This document shows, piece after piece, positions 35,487 to 44,733 of a stretch of DNA of 64,000 nucleotides. This DNA comes from Xanthomonas hortorum (lineage in GTDB: Bacteria; Pseudomonadota; Gammaproteobacteria; Xanthomonadales; Xanthomonadaceae). The DNA lies in assembly GCF_002940005.1 (NCBI RefSeq), contig NZ_MDEF01000008.1; one strand, given 5' to 3'. The notes below the pieces were generated by a model that worked only from the letters and a program-made list of their open reading frames with translations, searched no databases and had not been told where the DNA came from. Made by a program: the position numbers and the translations under genes. The first letter of the stretch is position 1, and the number at the start of each line of letters is the position of its first letter.

Positions 35487-36782
35487 TCAGCCCTGTGCGT
35501 CGCGCTCGCGGGCGATCGCACGCCAGCCGATATCGCTGCGCTGGAAGGCGTTGGGCCAGTGGATCGGCTGCAGGCCGGCATACGCGGTGCGCTGTGCGTC
35601 CTGCACGCTGTCGCCCAGGGCGGCCACGCACAGCACGCGGCCACCGGCGCTGATCACCTGCCCGTCGGCATTCAACGCGGTGCCGGCGTGGAAGACCTTG
35701 GCGCTGGTCGGCACCTGGTCCAGGCCGGTGATGACCTCGCCGGTGACCGGGGTTTCCGGATAGGGCTTGGCCGCGATCACCACGCCCAGCGAGGGGCGCG
35801 GGTCCCACTGCGCTTGCGCGGTGTCGAGCTTGCCGTCGATGGCGGCTTCGAGCAGATCGACCAGATCCGACTGCAGGCGCAGCATCACCGGCTGGGTCTC
35901 CGGGTCGCCGAAGCGCACGTTGAACTCGATCACCTTGGGCGCGCCATGCGCATCGATCATCAGCCCGGCGTACAGAAAACCGGTGAACGGCACGCCGTCG
36001 GCGATCATGCCTTGCACGGTGGGCTCGACCACCTCGCGCATCACCCGCGCATGCACTTCGGGCGTGACCACCGGCGCTGGCGAATACGCGCCCATGCCGC
36101 CGGTGTTGGGGCCGGTGTCGCCATCGCCGACGCGCTTGTGGTCCTGGCTGGTGGCCATCGGCAAGGCGTGTTTGCCGTCGACCATCGAGATGAAGCTGGC
36201 TTCTTCGCCGTCGAGGAATTCCTCGATCACCACGCGCGCACCGGCATCGCCGAAGGCGTTGCCCGAGAGCATGTCGCGCACTGCGTCTTCGGCCTCGCTC
36301 AGCGTCATCGCCACGATCACGCCCTTGCCGGCGGCCAAGCCATCGGCTTTGACCACGATCGGTGCGCCTTTCTCGCGCACATAGGCAAGTGCTGCGTCCA
36401 CTTCCGTGTGCACCGCGTAATACGCAGTCGGGATGCCATGACGCGCGAGAAAATCCTTGGCGAAGGCCTTGCTGCCTTCCAGCTGCGCGGCCTTGGCGGT
36501 GGGCCCGAAGATGCGCAGGCCGGCCGCGTGGAAGCGGTCGACCACGCCCAGCACCAGCGGCACTTCCGGGCCGACCACGGTCAGCGCGACGTCTTCGCGC
36601 TGCGCCAGTGCGAGCAAGCCATCCAGATCGTCGACCTTGATCGCGACATTGCGGCATTTGGGTTCAGTCGCGGTGCCGGCATTGCCGGGTGCCACCAGCA
36701 CTTCGCTCACTTGCGCGGACTGCGCGATCTTCCAGGCCAGGGCGTGTTCACGGCCGCCGGAGCCGATGACAAGGATTTTCAT
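35487..36782 (-). CDS. purD: Phosphoribosylamine-glycine ligase
   Basis: A 431-residue ATP-grasp enzyme that joins glycine to phosphoribosylamine in purine synthesis. It begins MKILVIGSGGREHALAW and contains GPNTGGMGAYSPAP, KADGLAAGKGVIVA and EFNVRFGDPETQ. It is transcribed after purH on the same strand. The gap between them (36783-36977) is filled by inverted heptad repeats. Confidence 0.97.
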   Translation of the reverse strand: MKILVIGSGGREHALAWKIAQSAQVSEVLVAPGNAGTATEPKCRNVAIKVDDLDGLLALAQREDVALTVVGPEVPLVLGVVDRFHAAGLRIFGPTAKAAQLEGSKAFAKDFLARHGIPTAYYAVHTEVDAALAYVREKGAPIVVKADGLAAGKGVIVAMTLSEAEDAVRDMLSGNAFGDAGARVVIEEFLDGEEASFISMVDGKHALPMATSQDHKRVGDGDTGPNTGGMGAYSPAPVVTPEVHARVMREVVEPTVQGMIADGVPFTGFLYAGLMIDAHGAPKVIEFNVRFGDPETQPVMLRLQSDLVDLLEAAIDGKLDTAQAQWDPRPSLGVVIAAKPYPETPVTGEVITGLDQVPTSAKVFHAGTALNADGQVISAGGRVLCVAALGDSVQDAQRTAYAGLQPIHWPNAFQRSDIGWRAIARERDAQG

Positions 36783-36797
36783 GTGAGTGCCGAGATT

Positions 36798-36972
36798 GGG
36801 GAATGGGGAATAGGGAATAGGGAATGGGGAATAGGGAATGGGGAATAGGGAATGGGGAATAGAAAAGTCTCTGCTTCTGCAGGCCGTACGATGTGGAATG
36901 GCATCGAGGGAGCCGCTCTTGCGATTCCCTATTCCCTATTCCCCATTCCCCATTCCCCATTCCCCATTCCCG
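36798..36972. repeat. Inverted heptad repeats between purH and purD
   Basis: Nine units of GGGGAAT/AGGGAAT (36798-36860) face seven units of ATTCCCT/ATTCCCC (36924-36972) across a 63-bp spacer. The arms could fold into a long hairpin in the purH-purD transcript. The same unit family recurs near 44.3, 46.2, 51.4, 51.8 and 59.1 kb. Confidence 0.95.
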
Positions 36973-36977
36973 GCACT

Positions 36978-38561
36978 TCAGTGCCTGAAATGCCGCACGC
37001 CGGTAAACACCATCGCGATGCCATGCTCGTCGGCGGCGGCGATCACTTCGCCGTCGCGCATCGAGCCGCCGGGCTGAATCACCGCCTTGATGCCGGCAGC
37101 GGCGGCGGCGTCGATGCCGTCGCGGAACGGGAAGAATGCATCGGAGGCCATCACCGAGCCGGCCACGGTGAGCTTGGCTTCCTCGGCCTTGAGCGCGGCG
37201 ATCTTGGCGCTGACCACGCGGCTCATCTGCCCGGCGCCCACACCAATGGTGCGGCTGTCCTTGGCATAGACAATCGCGTTGGATTTGACGTACTTGGCCA
37301 CGCGCCAGGCGAACAGCAGATCGCCCAGTTCGGCCTCGCTGGGCGCGCGCTGGGTGACCACGCTCAATTCGCCCAGCGACATGCCGCGGTTGTCGGACGA
37401 CTGCATCAGCAGGCCCGAGCCGATGCGCTTGGTGTCGTAGTTGTTGAGGCCGTTGCCGTGCGGGATCTTGAGCACGCGCACATTGGCTTTTTTGGTCGCG
37501 TACTCGAGCGCGCCGGGCTCGTAGTCCGGGGCGATCAGCACCTCGACGAACTGGCGATCCAGGATGGCTTTCGCCGTCGCTGCATCGAGGGTCTTGTTGA
37601 AGGCCAGGATGCCGCCGAAGGCGCTGGTCGGGTCGGTCGCATAGGCCAGCTCATAGGCATCGCCGCAGGCCGCGCCCACCGCCACGCCGCAGGGGTTGGC
37701 GTGTTTGACGATCACACAGGCCGGTGCATCGAACTGGCGCACGCATTCCCATGCCGCATCCGCATCGGCTAGGTTGTTGTAGCTCAGTTCCTTGCCCTGC
37801 AACTGCTGGAAGGTGGCCAAGGTGCCCGGCACCGGATACAGGTCGCGGTAGAACGCGCCGGACTGGTGCGGGTTTTCGCCGTAGCGCAGGTCCATCACCT
37901 TGATGAAATTGGAATTGATCTGCGCCGGGAACGGGCTACGCGTAGGCACGCTTTCGGCGCTATCGGCCACTGCCGAGAGATAGTTGCTGATCGCCGCGTC
38001 GTACTGCGCCACGCGGTTGAACGCAGCCACCGACAACGCAAAGCGCTTGGCCGCCGATAATTGACCGTCGTTGGCATCGAGTTCGGCCAGCAACTCGGCG
38101 TACTGCGCCGGGTCGGTGGCCACCGCCACGCGGGCGAAGTTCTTCGCCGCCGAGCGCAGCATCGCAGGGCCGCCGATATCGATGTTTTCCACTGCATCGG
38201 CCAGGGTGCAATCGGCCTTGGCGGTCACCGACTCGAACGGATACAGGTTCAGCACCAGCAGGTCGATCGGCACGATGCCGTGTTCGGCCATCACCGCTTC
38301 ATCGACGCCGGCGCGGCCGAGCAGGCCGCCGTGCACCAGCGGGTGCAGGGTCTTGACGCGGCCGTCCATCATCTCCGGGAAACCGGTCAGCTCGGCGACG
38401 TCGGTGACCGGCAAACCGGCCTCGCGGATCGCCTTGGCGGTGCCGCCGGTGGACAGCAGCGCGACGTGACGCGCCACCAGCGCGCGGGCCAGGTCGATCA
38501 GGCCGGTCTTGTCGGAAACGGAGAGCAGGGCCCGGCGCACGGGCAGGAAATCAGAGGCCAT
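36978..38561 (-). CDS. purH: Bifunctional IMP cyclohydrolase/AICAR transformylase
   Basis: A 527-residue two-domain enzyme catalysing the last two steps of IMP synthesis. N-terminal IMP cyclohydrolase has RRALLSVSDKTGL and LLSTGGTAKAIREAGL. The C-terminal transformylase has LRYGENPHQSGAFY, KHANPCGVAVG, TDPTSAFGG and GAGQMSRV. Length is normal. First gene of purHD; in this genome the ice nucleation gene lies upstream on the other strand. Confidence 0.97.
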   Translation of the reverse strand: MASDFLPVRRALLSVSDKTGLIDLARALVARHVALLSTGGTAKAIREAGLPVTDVAELTGFPEMMDGRVKTLHPLVHGGLLGRAGVDEAVMAEHGIVPIDLLVLNLYPFESVTAKADCTLADAVENIDIGGPAMLRSAAKNFARVAVATDPAQYAELLAELDANDGQLSAAKRFALSVAAFNRVAQYDAAISNYLSAVADSAESVPTRSPFPAQINSNFIKVMDLRYGENPHQSGAFYRDLYPVPGTLATFQQLQGKELSYNNLADADAAWECVRQFDAPACVIVKHANPCGVAVGAACGDAYELAYATDPTSAFGGILAFNKTLDAATAKAILDRQFVEVLIAPDYEPGALEYATKKANVRVLKIPHGNGLNNYDTKRIGSGLLMQSSDNRGMSLGELSVVTQRAPSEAELGDLLFAWRVAKYVKSNAIVYAKDSRTIGVGAGQMSRVVSAKIAALKAEEAKLTVAGSVMASDAFFPFRDGIDAAAAAGIKAVIQPGGSMRDGEVIAAADEHGIAMVFTGVRHFRH

Positions 38562-39651
38562 CGGTGGGGGATGTCATTGCGGGGCAGCCGATATTGTAGG
38601 CCGCGACAGCGCGCGATGGGCTCAACACCTTCGCGATGGCCTTGATCGATGTGCTGGCGGGGAGCTTCCGGGCGCTGCTACGGACGCAGGGTTGGTGGGC
38701 GCTAGAGCGCAACGGCATCGGGCGACAGTAGGTGACGACCACGTGCCGCTCGGTCGGGTTGTTCGGTCGCCAGACATGATCACGCACGCGTCGGCGAAGC
38801 GATCGCTCCACCCAAGGCTGTCTGGCACTCGGCGAGATACCGGCAATCGAACGCCCGCCTGCGGTGGTGTCGTGTGCTGGCGTGCAGCTGATGTCAGTCA
38901 TGGCAGCGCGCTGACGGCTTGCCGTAAATGCGGCAGCCGCCGCGCATGACCGACCCGGCAGGGACGAAGTGCGAGCTGATGCAGGAGATAAAGTCCGCGT
39001 CACAAACGCCAAATGACGGAGCGCACATCCGAAAAGCGGCATTCGACCATCGGGTTTAAATTGATTTAGTGAGCCAATTCACCAATAAATCAGGCGTTAA
39101 TCACGAAAATATTTTGCTGTAAAAAATGGGCGGGCTGCCGGTCTGTTCGAAAGCGAACGACTCGCCAAATGACATAATCAAAGCCCGTTCGCATATTTAG
39201 AAAAAAAGTCGGAAATCTCGGTGCAATGTGCGTTTCGCGCTTCGGTATCGGAAACATTTTTTCTGCTGCGGCGACATCTGCCACGTGCTGCTGAATCACG
39301 ATCTGGACTCGCTGATCTGTTGAGTTCCCTAACGTTCAAAGGCAATGACGCTGTCGGCGAGGCGTCCATCACTACTTGCTGCAAGGGCTGCCGCGCAGGA
39401 GCCAGCCTTGCCCTCACCCTAAGCTGCGTCTTGCCGTCACGGCGATCCATGACCCTGCGATTCAAGCAAGACATCCCAGCGCACTTTGCGCCCTAGGGCG
39501 TTCCCGAAGGACCACCATTGCCGTTCCGACGCAGTCCTTGCCAGCGGGAGGATGCGTTTCGCCCGCATGGGCGACGCTCCCATCTTTCTATCGGCGATGG
39601 CATGAACCTGACTTGCGCGGCTGTTTTAGAAAATTCAGATGAGATTATCTT
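38562..39651. other. 1.1-kb region between purH and ice nucleation gene
   Basis: No supported gene. 38562-39030 is GC-rich and featureless. 39040-39270 is distinctly AT-rich and contains a Clp-type palindrome. 39330-39640 is GC-rich again with no coding signal. It probably carries the promoter of the ice gene and shared promoter elements of purH. Confidence 0.6.
39068..39083 (+). promoter_or_regulatory. Clp/CRP-type palindrome upstream of the ice gene
   Basis: AGTGA-GCCAAT-TCACC: the core GTGA-N6-TCAC is a perfect palindrome close to the TGTGA-N6-TCACA site of CRP and Clp. It lies 570 bp before the ice gene start in an AT-rich stretch. Clp is encoded in this window. Confidence 0.5.
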
Positions 39652-42600
39652 ATGAATCGTGAAAAAGTTTTGGCATTACGCACATGCACAAACAACATGT
39701 CCGATCATTGCGGATTGATCTGGCCGAAAAGCGGTCCGGTCGAATGCAGGCATTGGCAGCCTAGCGTCAAGCAGGAAAATGGCTTGACCGGTTTGTTGTG
39801 GGGGCAGGGAACCAATGCGCATCTGAACATGCATGCCGATGCGCACTGGGTGGTGTGCATGGTGGAGACCGCCGATATCATCTGGTTAGGCGAGGAGGGA
39901 ATGATCAAGTTCCCCAAGGCCGACGTGGTCTACGCCGGTAACCGTGCGGGCGCGATGAGCTGCATCGCCGCCGGCATCGAGCAACACGCGCCACCCAAAC
40001 CCGACTTGCCTGTCGACACCGTCATGGCTGCGGAATTCACGCCCAAGGCACCGCACGCGCAGTTCACCGCGCCGGCTGTTGAAAGCGGTCCGCATTCCAC
40101 CGCGCCACTTCCATCACCGCCTAACGGCATCGACCCACAAGCCGCGCAGCCGTCAAATGCGATCCTGCGCACACGCGAAATCGCCACCTATGGCAGCACG
40201 CTCACCGGTGCCGATCAGAGTCAGCTGATCGCAGGCTATGGAAGTACCGAGACCGCCGGTAACGGCAGCGAGTTGATCGCCGGCTATGGCAGCACCGGCG
40301 TAGCCGGATCCGACAGCACCATCGTGGCCGGCTATGGCAGTTCCCAGACCGCAGGCGGGGGCAGCACGCTCACTGCCGGCTATGGCAGCACCCAGACCGC
40401 GCGCCAGGGCAGCGAGCTGACGGCAGGTTACGGCAGTACCGAAACCGCCGGTGCAGACAGCTCGCTGATCGCCGGCTATGGCAGCACGCAAACCTCCGGC
40501 GGCGACAGCTCGTTGACTGCCGGCTACGGCAGCACCCAAACCGCGCAGAACGGCAGCGACCTCACCGCAGGCTACGGCAGCACCAGCACGGCGGGCACCG
40601 ATAGCTCGCTGATCGCCGGCTACGGCAGCACCCAGACCTCGGGCGGAGAAAGCTCGCTCACTGCAGGCTATGGCAGCACGCAGACCGCGCAGGACGGCAG
40701 TGACCTCACCGCCGGCTACGGCAGCACGGGCACCGCCGGTGCCGATAGCTCCCTGATCGCCGGTTATGGCAGTACGCAGACATCGGGCAACGACAGCTCG
40801 CTGACGGCAGGCTATGGCAGCACGCAAACCGCCCGTACCGGCAGCGACCTCACTGCGGGTTACGGCAGCACCTCCACCGCCGGTGCCGACAGCACGCTGA
40901 TCGCCGGCTATGGCAGCACCCAGACCTCCGGCGGAGACAGTTCGCTCACCGCCGGCTACGGCAGCACGCAAACCGCGCGCAAAGGCAGCGATCTGACCGC
41001 CGGCTATGGCAGCACCTCCACCGCCGGTGCAGATAGCACCTTGATTGCCGGTTATGGCAGCACCCAGACCTCCGGTGGCGAAAGTTCGCTCACCGCCGGC
41101 TACGGCAGTACGCAGACCGCCCGCAAAGGCAGCGATCTGACCGCCGGCTATGGCAGCACCGCAACCGCCGGTGCAGATAGCACCTTGATCGCCGGTTATG
41201 GCAGCACCCAGACCTCCGGTGGCGAAAGTTCGCTCACCGCCGGCTACGGCAGCACGCAGACCGCACGCAAAGGCAGCGATCTGACCGCCGGCTACGGCAG
41301 TACCTCGACTGCCGGTGGTGACAGCACCTTGATCGCCGGTTACGGCAGCACGCAAACCTCTGGTGGCGACAGTTCGCTGACCGCCGGCTACGGCAGCACG
41401 CAGACCGCACGCAGCGGCAGCGACCTGACAACCGGCTATGGCAGCACCTCCACGGCCGGCGCCGACAGCACCTTGGTTGCAGGCTACGGCAGCACGCAAA
41501 CCGCTGGTGGCGAAAGTTCGCTCACCGCCGGATATGGCAGCACGCAAACCGCACGCAAGGGCAGCGACCTGACCACCGGTTACGGCAGCACCTCCACTGC
41601 CGGCGCCGACAGCACCTTGATCGCCGGTTATGGCAGCACGCAGACCTCCGGCGGCGAAAGCTCGCTCACTGCCGGTTATGGAAGCACCCAGACGGCGCGA
41701 AGCGGTAGCGACCTGACCACCGGCTACGGCAGTACCTCCACGGCTGGTGCCGACAGTACCTTGATCGCTGGTTACGGCAGCACCCAGACCTCCGGCGGCG
41801 ACAGCTCGCTCACTGCGGGCTACGGCAGCACGCAAACCGCGCGCAAGGGCAGCGACCTCACCACCGGCTACGGCAGCACCTCCACGGCGGGTGCCGACAG
41901 CACCTTGATCGCAGGGTATGGCAGTACCCAAACCTCCGGCGGGGAGAGTTCGCTCACTGCAGGCTACGGCAGCACGCAAACCGCACGTAAGGGCAGTGAC
42001 CTCACCACCGGCTATGGCAGCACGTCGACCGCCGGTGCCGACAGCACGCTGATCGCCGGCTATGGCAGCACCCAGACCTCCGGGGGCGACAGCTCGCTCA
42101 CTGCCGGCTACGGCAGCACGCAAACCGCACGTAAGGGCAGCGACCTCACCACCGGCTATGGCAGCACGTCGACCGCCGGTGCCGACAGCACGCTGATCGC
42201 CGGCTACGGCAGCACCCAGACCTCCGGGGGCGACAGCTCGCTCACTGCCGGCTATGGCAGTACGCAAACTGCACGTAAGGGCAGTGACCTCACCGCCGGT
42301 TACGGCAGCACCTCAACCGCGGGTTCGGACAGTTCGCTGATCGCCGGCTATGGCAGCACGCAGACGGCCGGCTTCAAAAGCATCCTGACCACGGGTTACG
42401 GCAGCACCCAGACCGCGCAGGAAGGCAGCATGCTCACTGCCGGCTATGGAAGTTCGTCCACTGCCGGCTCCGACAGTTCGCTGATCGCCGGCTACGGCAG
42501 CACCCAGACGGCGGGCTTCAAGAGCATCCTCACCGCCGGCTACGGCAGCACCCAGACCGCGCAGGAGCGCAGCACGCTCACCACCGGTTACGGCAGCACA

Positions 42601-44007
42601 TCGACGGCAGGGCATGACAGTACGCTGATTGCCGGCTATGGCAGTACCCAGACCGCCGGTTACAAGAGCATTCTCACCACCGGCTATGGCAGCACGCAGA
42701 CCGCGCAGGAAAGCAGTTCGCTGATCGCCGGCTACGGCAGTTCCTCCATGGCCGGCCCGGACAGCTCGCTGATCGCGGGTTATGGCAGCACCCAGACCGC
42801 CGGTTACGACAGCTTCCTGACGGCCGGTTACGGCAGTACCCAGACCGCGCAGAGCAGCAGCTGGCTGATCACCGGCTACGGCAGTACGTCCACCGCCAGC
42901 TTCCAGAGTTCGTTGATTGCCGGCTATGGCAGCACGCAGACGGCCGGCTACGAAAGTACCTTGACCGCCGGCTACGGCAGCACCCAGACGGCGCAGGAAA
43001 TCAGTTGGCTCACCACCGGCTACGGCAGCACGCAAACGGCCGGCCATGGCAGCATCCTGACCGCCGGTTACGGCAGCAATTCCACCGCCGGTTACGAAAG
43101 CACCCTGATCGCCGGGTATGGCAGCACCCAGACCGCCGGTTACGAAAGCACCCTGACCGCCGGTTATGGCAGCACCCTGACCGCGCTGGAAAACAGCTCG
43201 CTGACCGCCGGCTACGGCAGTACCGAAATCGCCGGTTTCTCCAGCACGCTGATCGCCGGCTACGGCAGCAGCCAGACCGCAGGACAGGACAGCTCGCTGA
43301 TCGCCGGCTATGGCAGCACCTTGACCAGTGGCGTGCGCAGCTATCTGACCGCTGGCTATGGCAGCAACCAGATCGCAAGCTACGGAAGCTCGTTGATCGC
43401 AGGACACGAAAGTACCCAGATTGCCGGCCATCGCAGCATGTTGATCGCCGGCAAGCTGAGTTCGCAGACGGCCGGTTCGCGCAGCACGCTTATCGCCGGC
43501 AGGGGCAGCATCCAGACCGCAGGCGACCGCAGCAAGCTGATCGCCGGCGCCGACAGCACCCAGATCGCCGGCGATCGCAGCAAGTTGCTGGCCGGCAGCA
43601 ACAGCTTCCTCACCGCCGGGGACCGCAGCAAACTCACCGCAGGCGACGATTGCACGCTGATGGCAGGCGACCGCAGCAAGTTGACCGCCGGCAAGAACAG
43701 CATCCTGACCGCGGGCGCCAACAGCCGATTGATCGGTAGCCTGGGCTCCACCCTCACCGGTGGCGAAGACTCGGTGCTGATCTTCCGATGCTGGGACGGC
43801 AAGCGCTATACCAACATCATTGCCAAGACCGGCGAGGAGGGCGTCGAGGCCGACACCGCCTATCAGGTCGACGACGACAAGAACGTGGTCGAAAAATTCG
43901 ACGATCCGTTCGACACGATCGACACGATCGACACCATCGTGCTCGAGCATGGCGGCGGGCCGGCGTCTGCAGCGGATCACGCGCCTGACGCGCATGCACC
44001 CCACTGA
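39652..44007 (+). CDS. inaX: Ice nucleation protein
   Basis: A 1451-residue outer-surface protein that templates ice. Residues 1-175 form the N-terminal domain (LRTCTNNMSDHCGLIWPKSG, VVCMVETADIIWLGEEGM), which matches Pseudomonas and Xanthomonas Ina proteins. From about 180 to 1280 run 16-residue repeats AGYGST-x-T-Ax..., arranged in 48-residue cycles, with the TxT ladder expected to order water. Near 1270-1365 the repeats change to AGDRSKL-type units without TxT, the arginine coils linked to oligomer formation. A C-terminal cap follows (SVLIFRCWDGKRYTN). The tail has three FDTIDTI-like units and ends in His/Asp-rich sequence. It lies between fis and purH on the opposite strand. Confidence 0.95.
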   Translation: MNREKVLALRTCTNNMSDHCGLIWPKSGPVECRHWQPSVKQENGLTGLLWGQGTNAHLNMHADAHWVVCMVETADIIWLGEEGMIKFPKADVVYAGNRAGAMSCIAAGIEQHAPPKPDLPVDTVMAAEFTPKAPHAQFTAPAVESGPHSTAPLPSPPNGIDPQAAQPSNAILRTREIATYGSTLTGADQSQLIAGYGSTETAGNGSELIAGYGSTGVAGSDSTIVAGYGSSQTAGGGSTLTAGYGSTQTARQGSELTAGYGSTETAGADSSLIAGYGSTQTSGGDSSLTAGYGSTQTAQNGSDLTAGYGSTSTAGTDSSLIAGYGSTQTSGGESSLTAGYGSTQTAQDGSDLTAGYGSTGTAGADSSLIAGYGSTQTSGNDSSLTAGYGSTQTARTGSDLTAGYGSTSTAGADSTLIAGYGSTQTSGGDSSLTAGYGSTQTARKGSDLTAGYGSTSTAGADSTLIAGYGSTQTSGGESSLTAGYGSTQTARKGSDLTAGYGSTATAGADSTLIAGYGSTQTSGGESSLTAGYGSTQTARKGSDLTAGYGSTSTAGGDSTLIAGYGSTQTSGGDSSLTAGYGSTQTARSGSDLTTGYGSTSTAGADSTLVAGYGSTQTAGGESSLTAGYGSTQTARKGSDLTTGYGSTSTAGADSTLIAGYGSTQTSGGESSLTAGYGSTQTARSGSDLTTGYGSTSTAGADSTLIAGYGSTQTSGGDSSLTAGYGSTQTARKGSDLTTGYGSTSTAGADSTLIAGYGSTQTSGGESSLTAGYGSTQTARKGSDLTTGYGSTSTAGADSTLIAGYGSTQTSGGDSSLTAGYGSTQTARKGSDLTTGYGSTSTAGADSTLIAGYGSTQTSGGDSSLTAGYGSTQTARKGSDLTAGYGSTSTAGSDSSLIAGYGSTQTAGFKSILTTGYGSTQTAQEGSMLTAGYGSSSTAGSDSSLIAGYGSTQTAGFKSILTAGYGSTQTAQERSTLTTGYGSTSTAGHDSTLIAGYGSTQTAGYKSILTTGYGSTQTAQESSSLIAGYGSSSMAGPDSSLIAGYGSTQTAGYDSFLTAGYGSTQTAQSSSWLITGYGSTSTASFQSSLIAGYGSTQTAGYESTLTAGYGSTQTAQEISWLTTGYGSTQTAGHGSILTAGYGSNSTAGYESTLIAGYGSTQTAGYESTLTAGYGSTLTALENSSLTAGYGSTEIAGFSSTLIAGYGSSQTAGQDSSLIAGYGSTLTSGVRSYLTAGYGSNQIASYGSSLIAGHESTQIAGHRSMLIAGKLSSQTAGSRSTLIAGRGSIQTAGDRSKLIAGADSTQIAGDRSKLLAGSNSFLTAGDRSKLTAGDDCTLMAGDRSKLTAGKNSILTAGANSRLIGSLGSTLTGGEDSVLIFRCWDGKRYTNIIAKTGEEGVEADTAYQVDDDKNVVEKFDDPFDTIDTIDTIVLEHGGGPASAADHAPDAHAPH
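40190..43700 (+). repeat. Tandem 48-bp/144-bp coding repeats of the ice gene
   Basis: Units of 48 bp (16 codons) group into 144-bp higher-order units. Copies between about 40.4 and 42.3 kb are nearly identical at DNA level, so recombination and copy-number change are likely. The repeats give long open frames on both strands. Later copies (42.3-43.7 kb) are more diverged. Confidence 0.95.
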
Positions 44008-44052
44008 GCAAGCAACGCACGCAGGCGATCGGTGGCGTTGATCAACGGCTGC

Positions 44053-44082
44053 GGCCAACTGCCCGATGAGCGGCAGTTGGCC
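44053..44082 (+). terminator. Hairpin after the ice nucleation gene
   Basis: GGCCAACTGCC (44053-44063) and GGCAGTTGGCC (44072-44082), a perfect 11-bp stem with an 8-nt loop. No T run follows, so it may be a weak terminator or an mRNA-stabilising end. Confidence 0.55.
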
Positions 44083-44312
44083 TGATCTGCTCAACACGCA
44101 TTGCGGTGACCCCGATAACTGCCGCCCGCCTGGCGTCGCCAGTTCCTAGAGCGGGTCACGAAGAGTGAAACGCGCATGTCAGCGCCGGATCCGCATCGGC
44201 AGAGCGAGGCATCCAGAAGACGCTCCACGCATCAGCGCGCAGAGCGGCTTGGCTCCGTCAACCACGGTAGTGGAGCGCACTGAACAGCCAGCGACCCAGC
44301 ACCGCGCTTACG

Positions 44313-44340
44313 ATTCCCTAATCCCTAATCCCTAATCCCG
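44313..44340. repeat. Heptad repeats next to fis
   Basis: Four 7-bp units ATTCCCT, AATCCCT, AATCCCT, AATCCCG directly before the fis stop codon (fis is on the minus strand). Only one arm of the usual inverted pair is seen. Confidence 0.9.
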
Positions 44341-44343
44341 GCG

Positions 44344-44616
44344 TTAGGTCAGCCCGTACTCTTTCAGCTTCTTGCGCAACGTCGCCCGATGGATGCCCAG
44401 CATCGCCGCGGCGCGGCTCTGGTTGCCTTCGCAGTGGTTGAGTACTTCGACGAACAACGGGATCTCCATCTCGCGCAGCACGATTTCATACACATCATCG
44501 GCGTCGCTGCCGTCCAGGTCGCGCAGATAACGGCGGACGGACTGGGCCACGTGTTCGCGCAGCGGCGACTTCGGGGCGCCACGACTGGTGTCAGGACGAG
44601 CGGGGGCTGCGTTCAA
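44344..44616 (-). CDS. fis: Fis-family DNA-binding protein
   Basis: A 90-residue nucleoid-associated protein. The C-terminal helix-turn-helix GNQSRAAAMLGIHRATLRKKLKEYGL is nearly identical to Fis, and the helical core (DVYEIVLREMEIPLFVEVLNHCEG) precedes it. It bends DNA and modulates transcription of growth-rate genes. It follows the DUF3426 gene on the same strand. In this genome the ice gene and then purH lie downstream. Confidence 0.93.
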   Translation of the reverse strand: MNAAPARPDTSRGAPKSPLREHVAQSVRRYLRDLDGSDADDVYEIVLREMEIPLFVEVLNHCEGNQSRAAAMLGIHRATLRKKLKEYGLT

Positions 44617-44733
44617 AGGAGGTTTCCCAGTGTCACGAAGCCGGGATGCGTGGCCGGCGAGGGGGAGTGAGTCTAGCGCGTGACCTCATCGCTCGCCACG
44701 CCCGTGTGGCCATCGGCGGCCGGTCGCGTCCGT

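Larger units (their letters stand above)
44008..44343. other. Intergenic region after the ice gene
   Basis: 336 bp with a strong hairpin at 44053-44082 and a heptad repeat run at the right end, close to the fis stop. Nothing else was recognised. Confidence 0.6.

Noticed and set aside
36798..36972. Heptad repeats as a CRISPR array
   Set aside because: Units are 7 bp, direct and contiguous, without unique spacers, and no cas genes are near.
38551..39042. 163-codon minus-strand ORF upstream of purH
   Set aside because: Arg/Ser-rich with no family, overlapping the purH promoter region; looks like GC-biased noise.
40153..44097. Long open frames (704 and 594 codons) antisense to the ice gene
   Set aside because: They arise because the 48-bp repeat has no stops in other frames; there is no start site, and the protein is a low-complexity mirror of the repeat.
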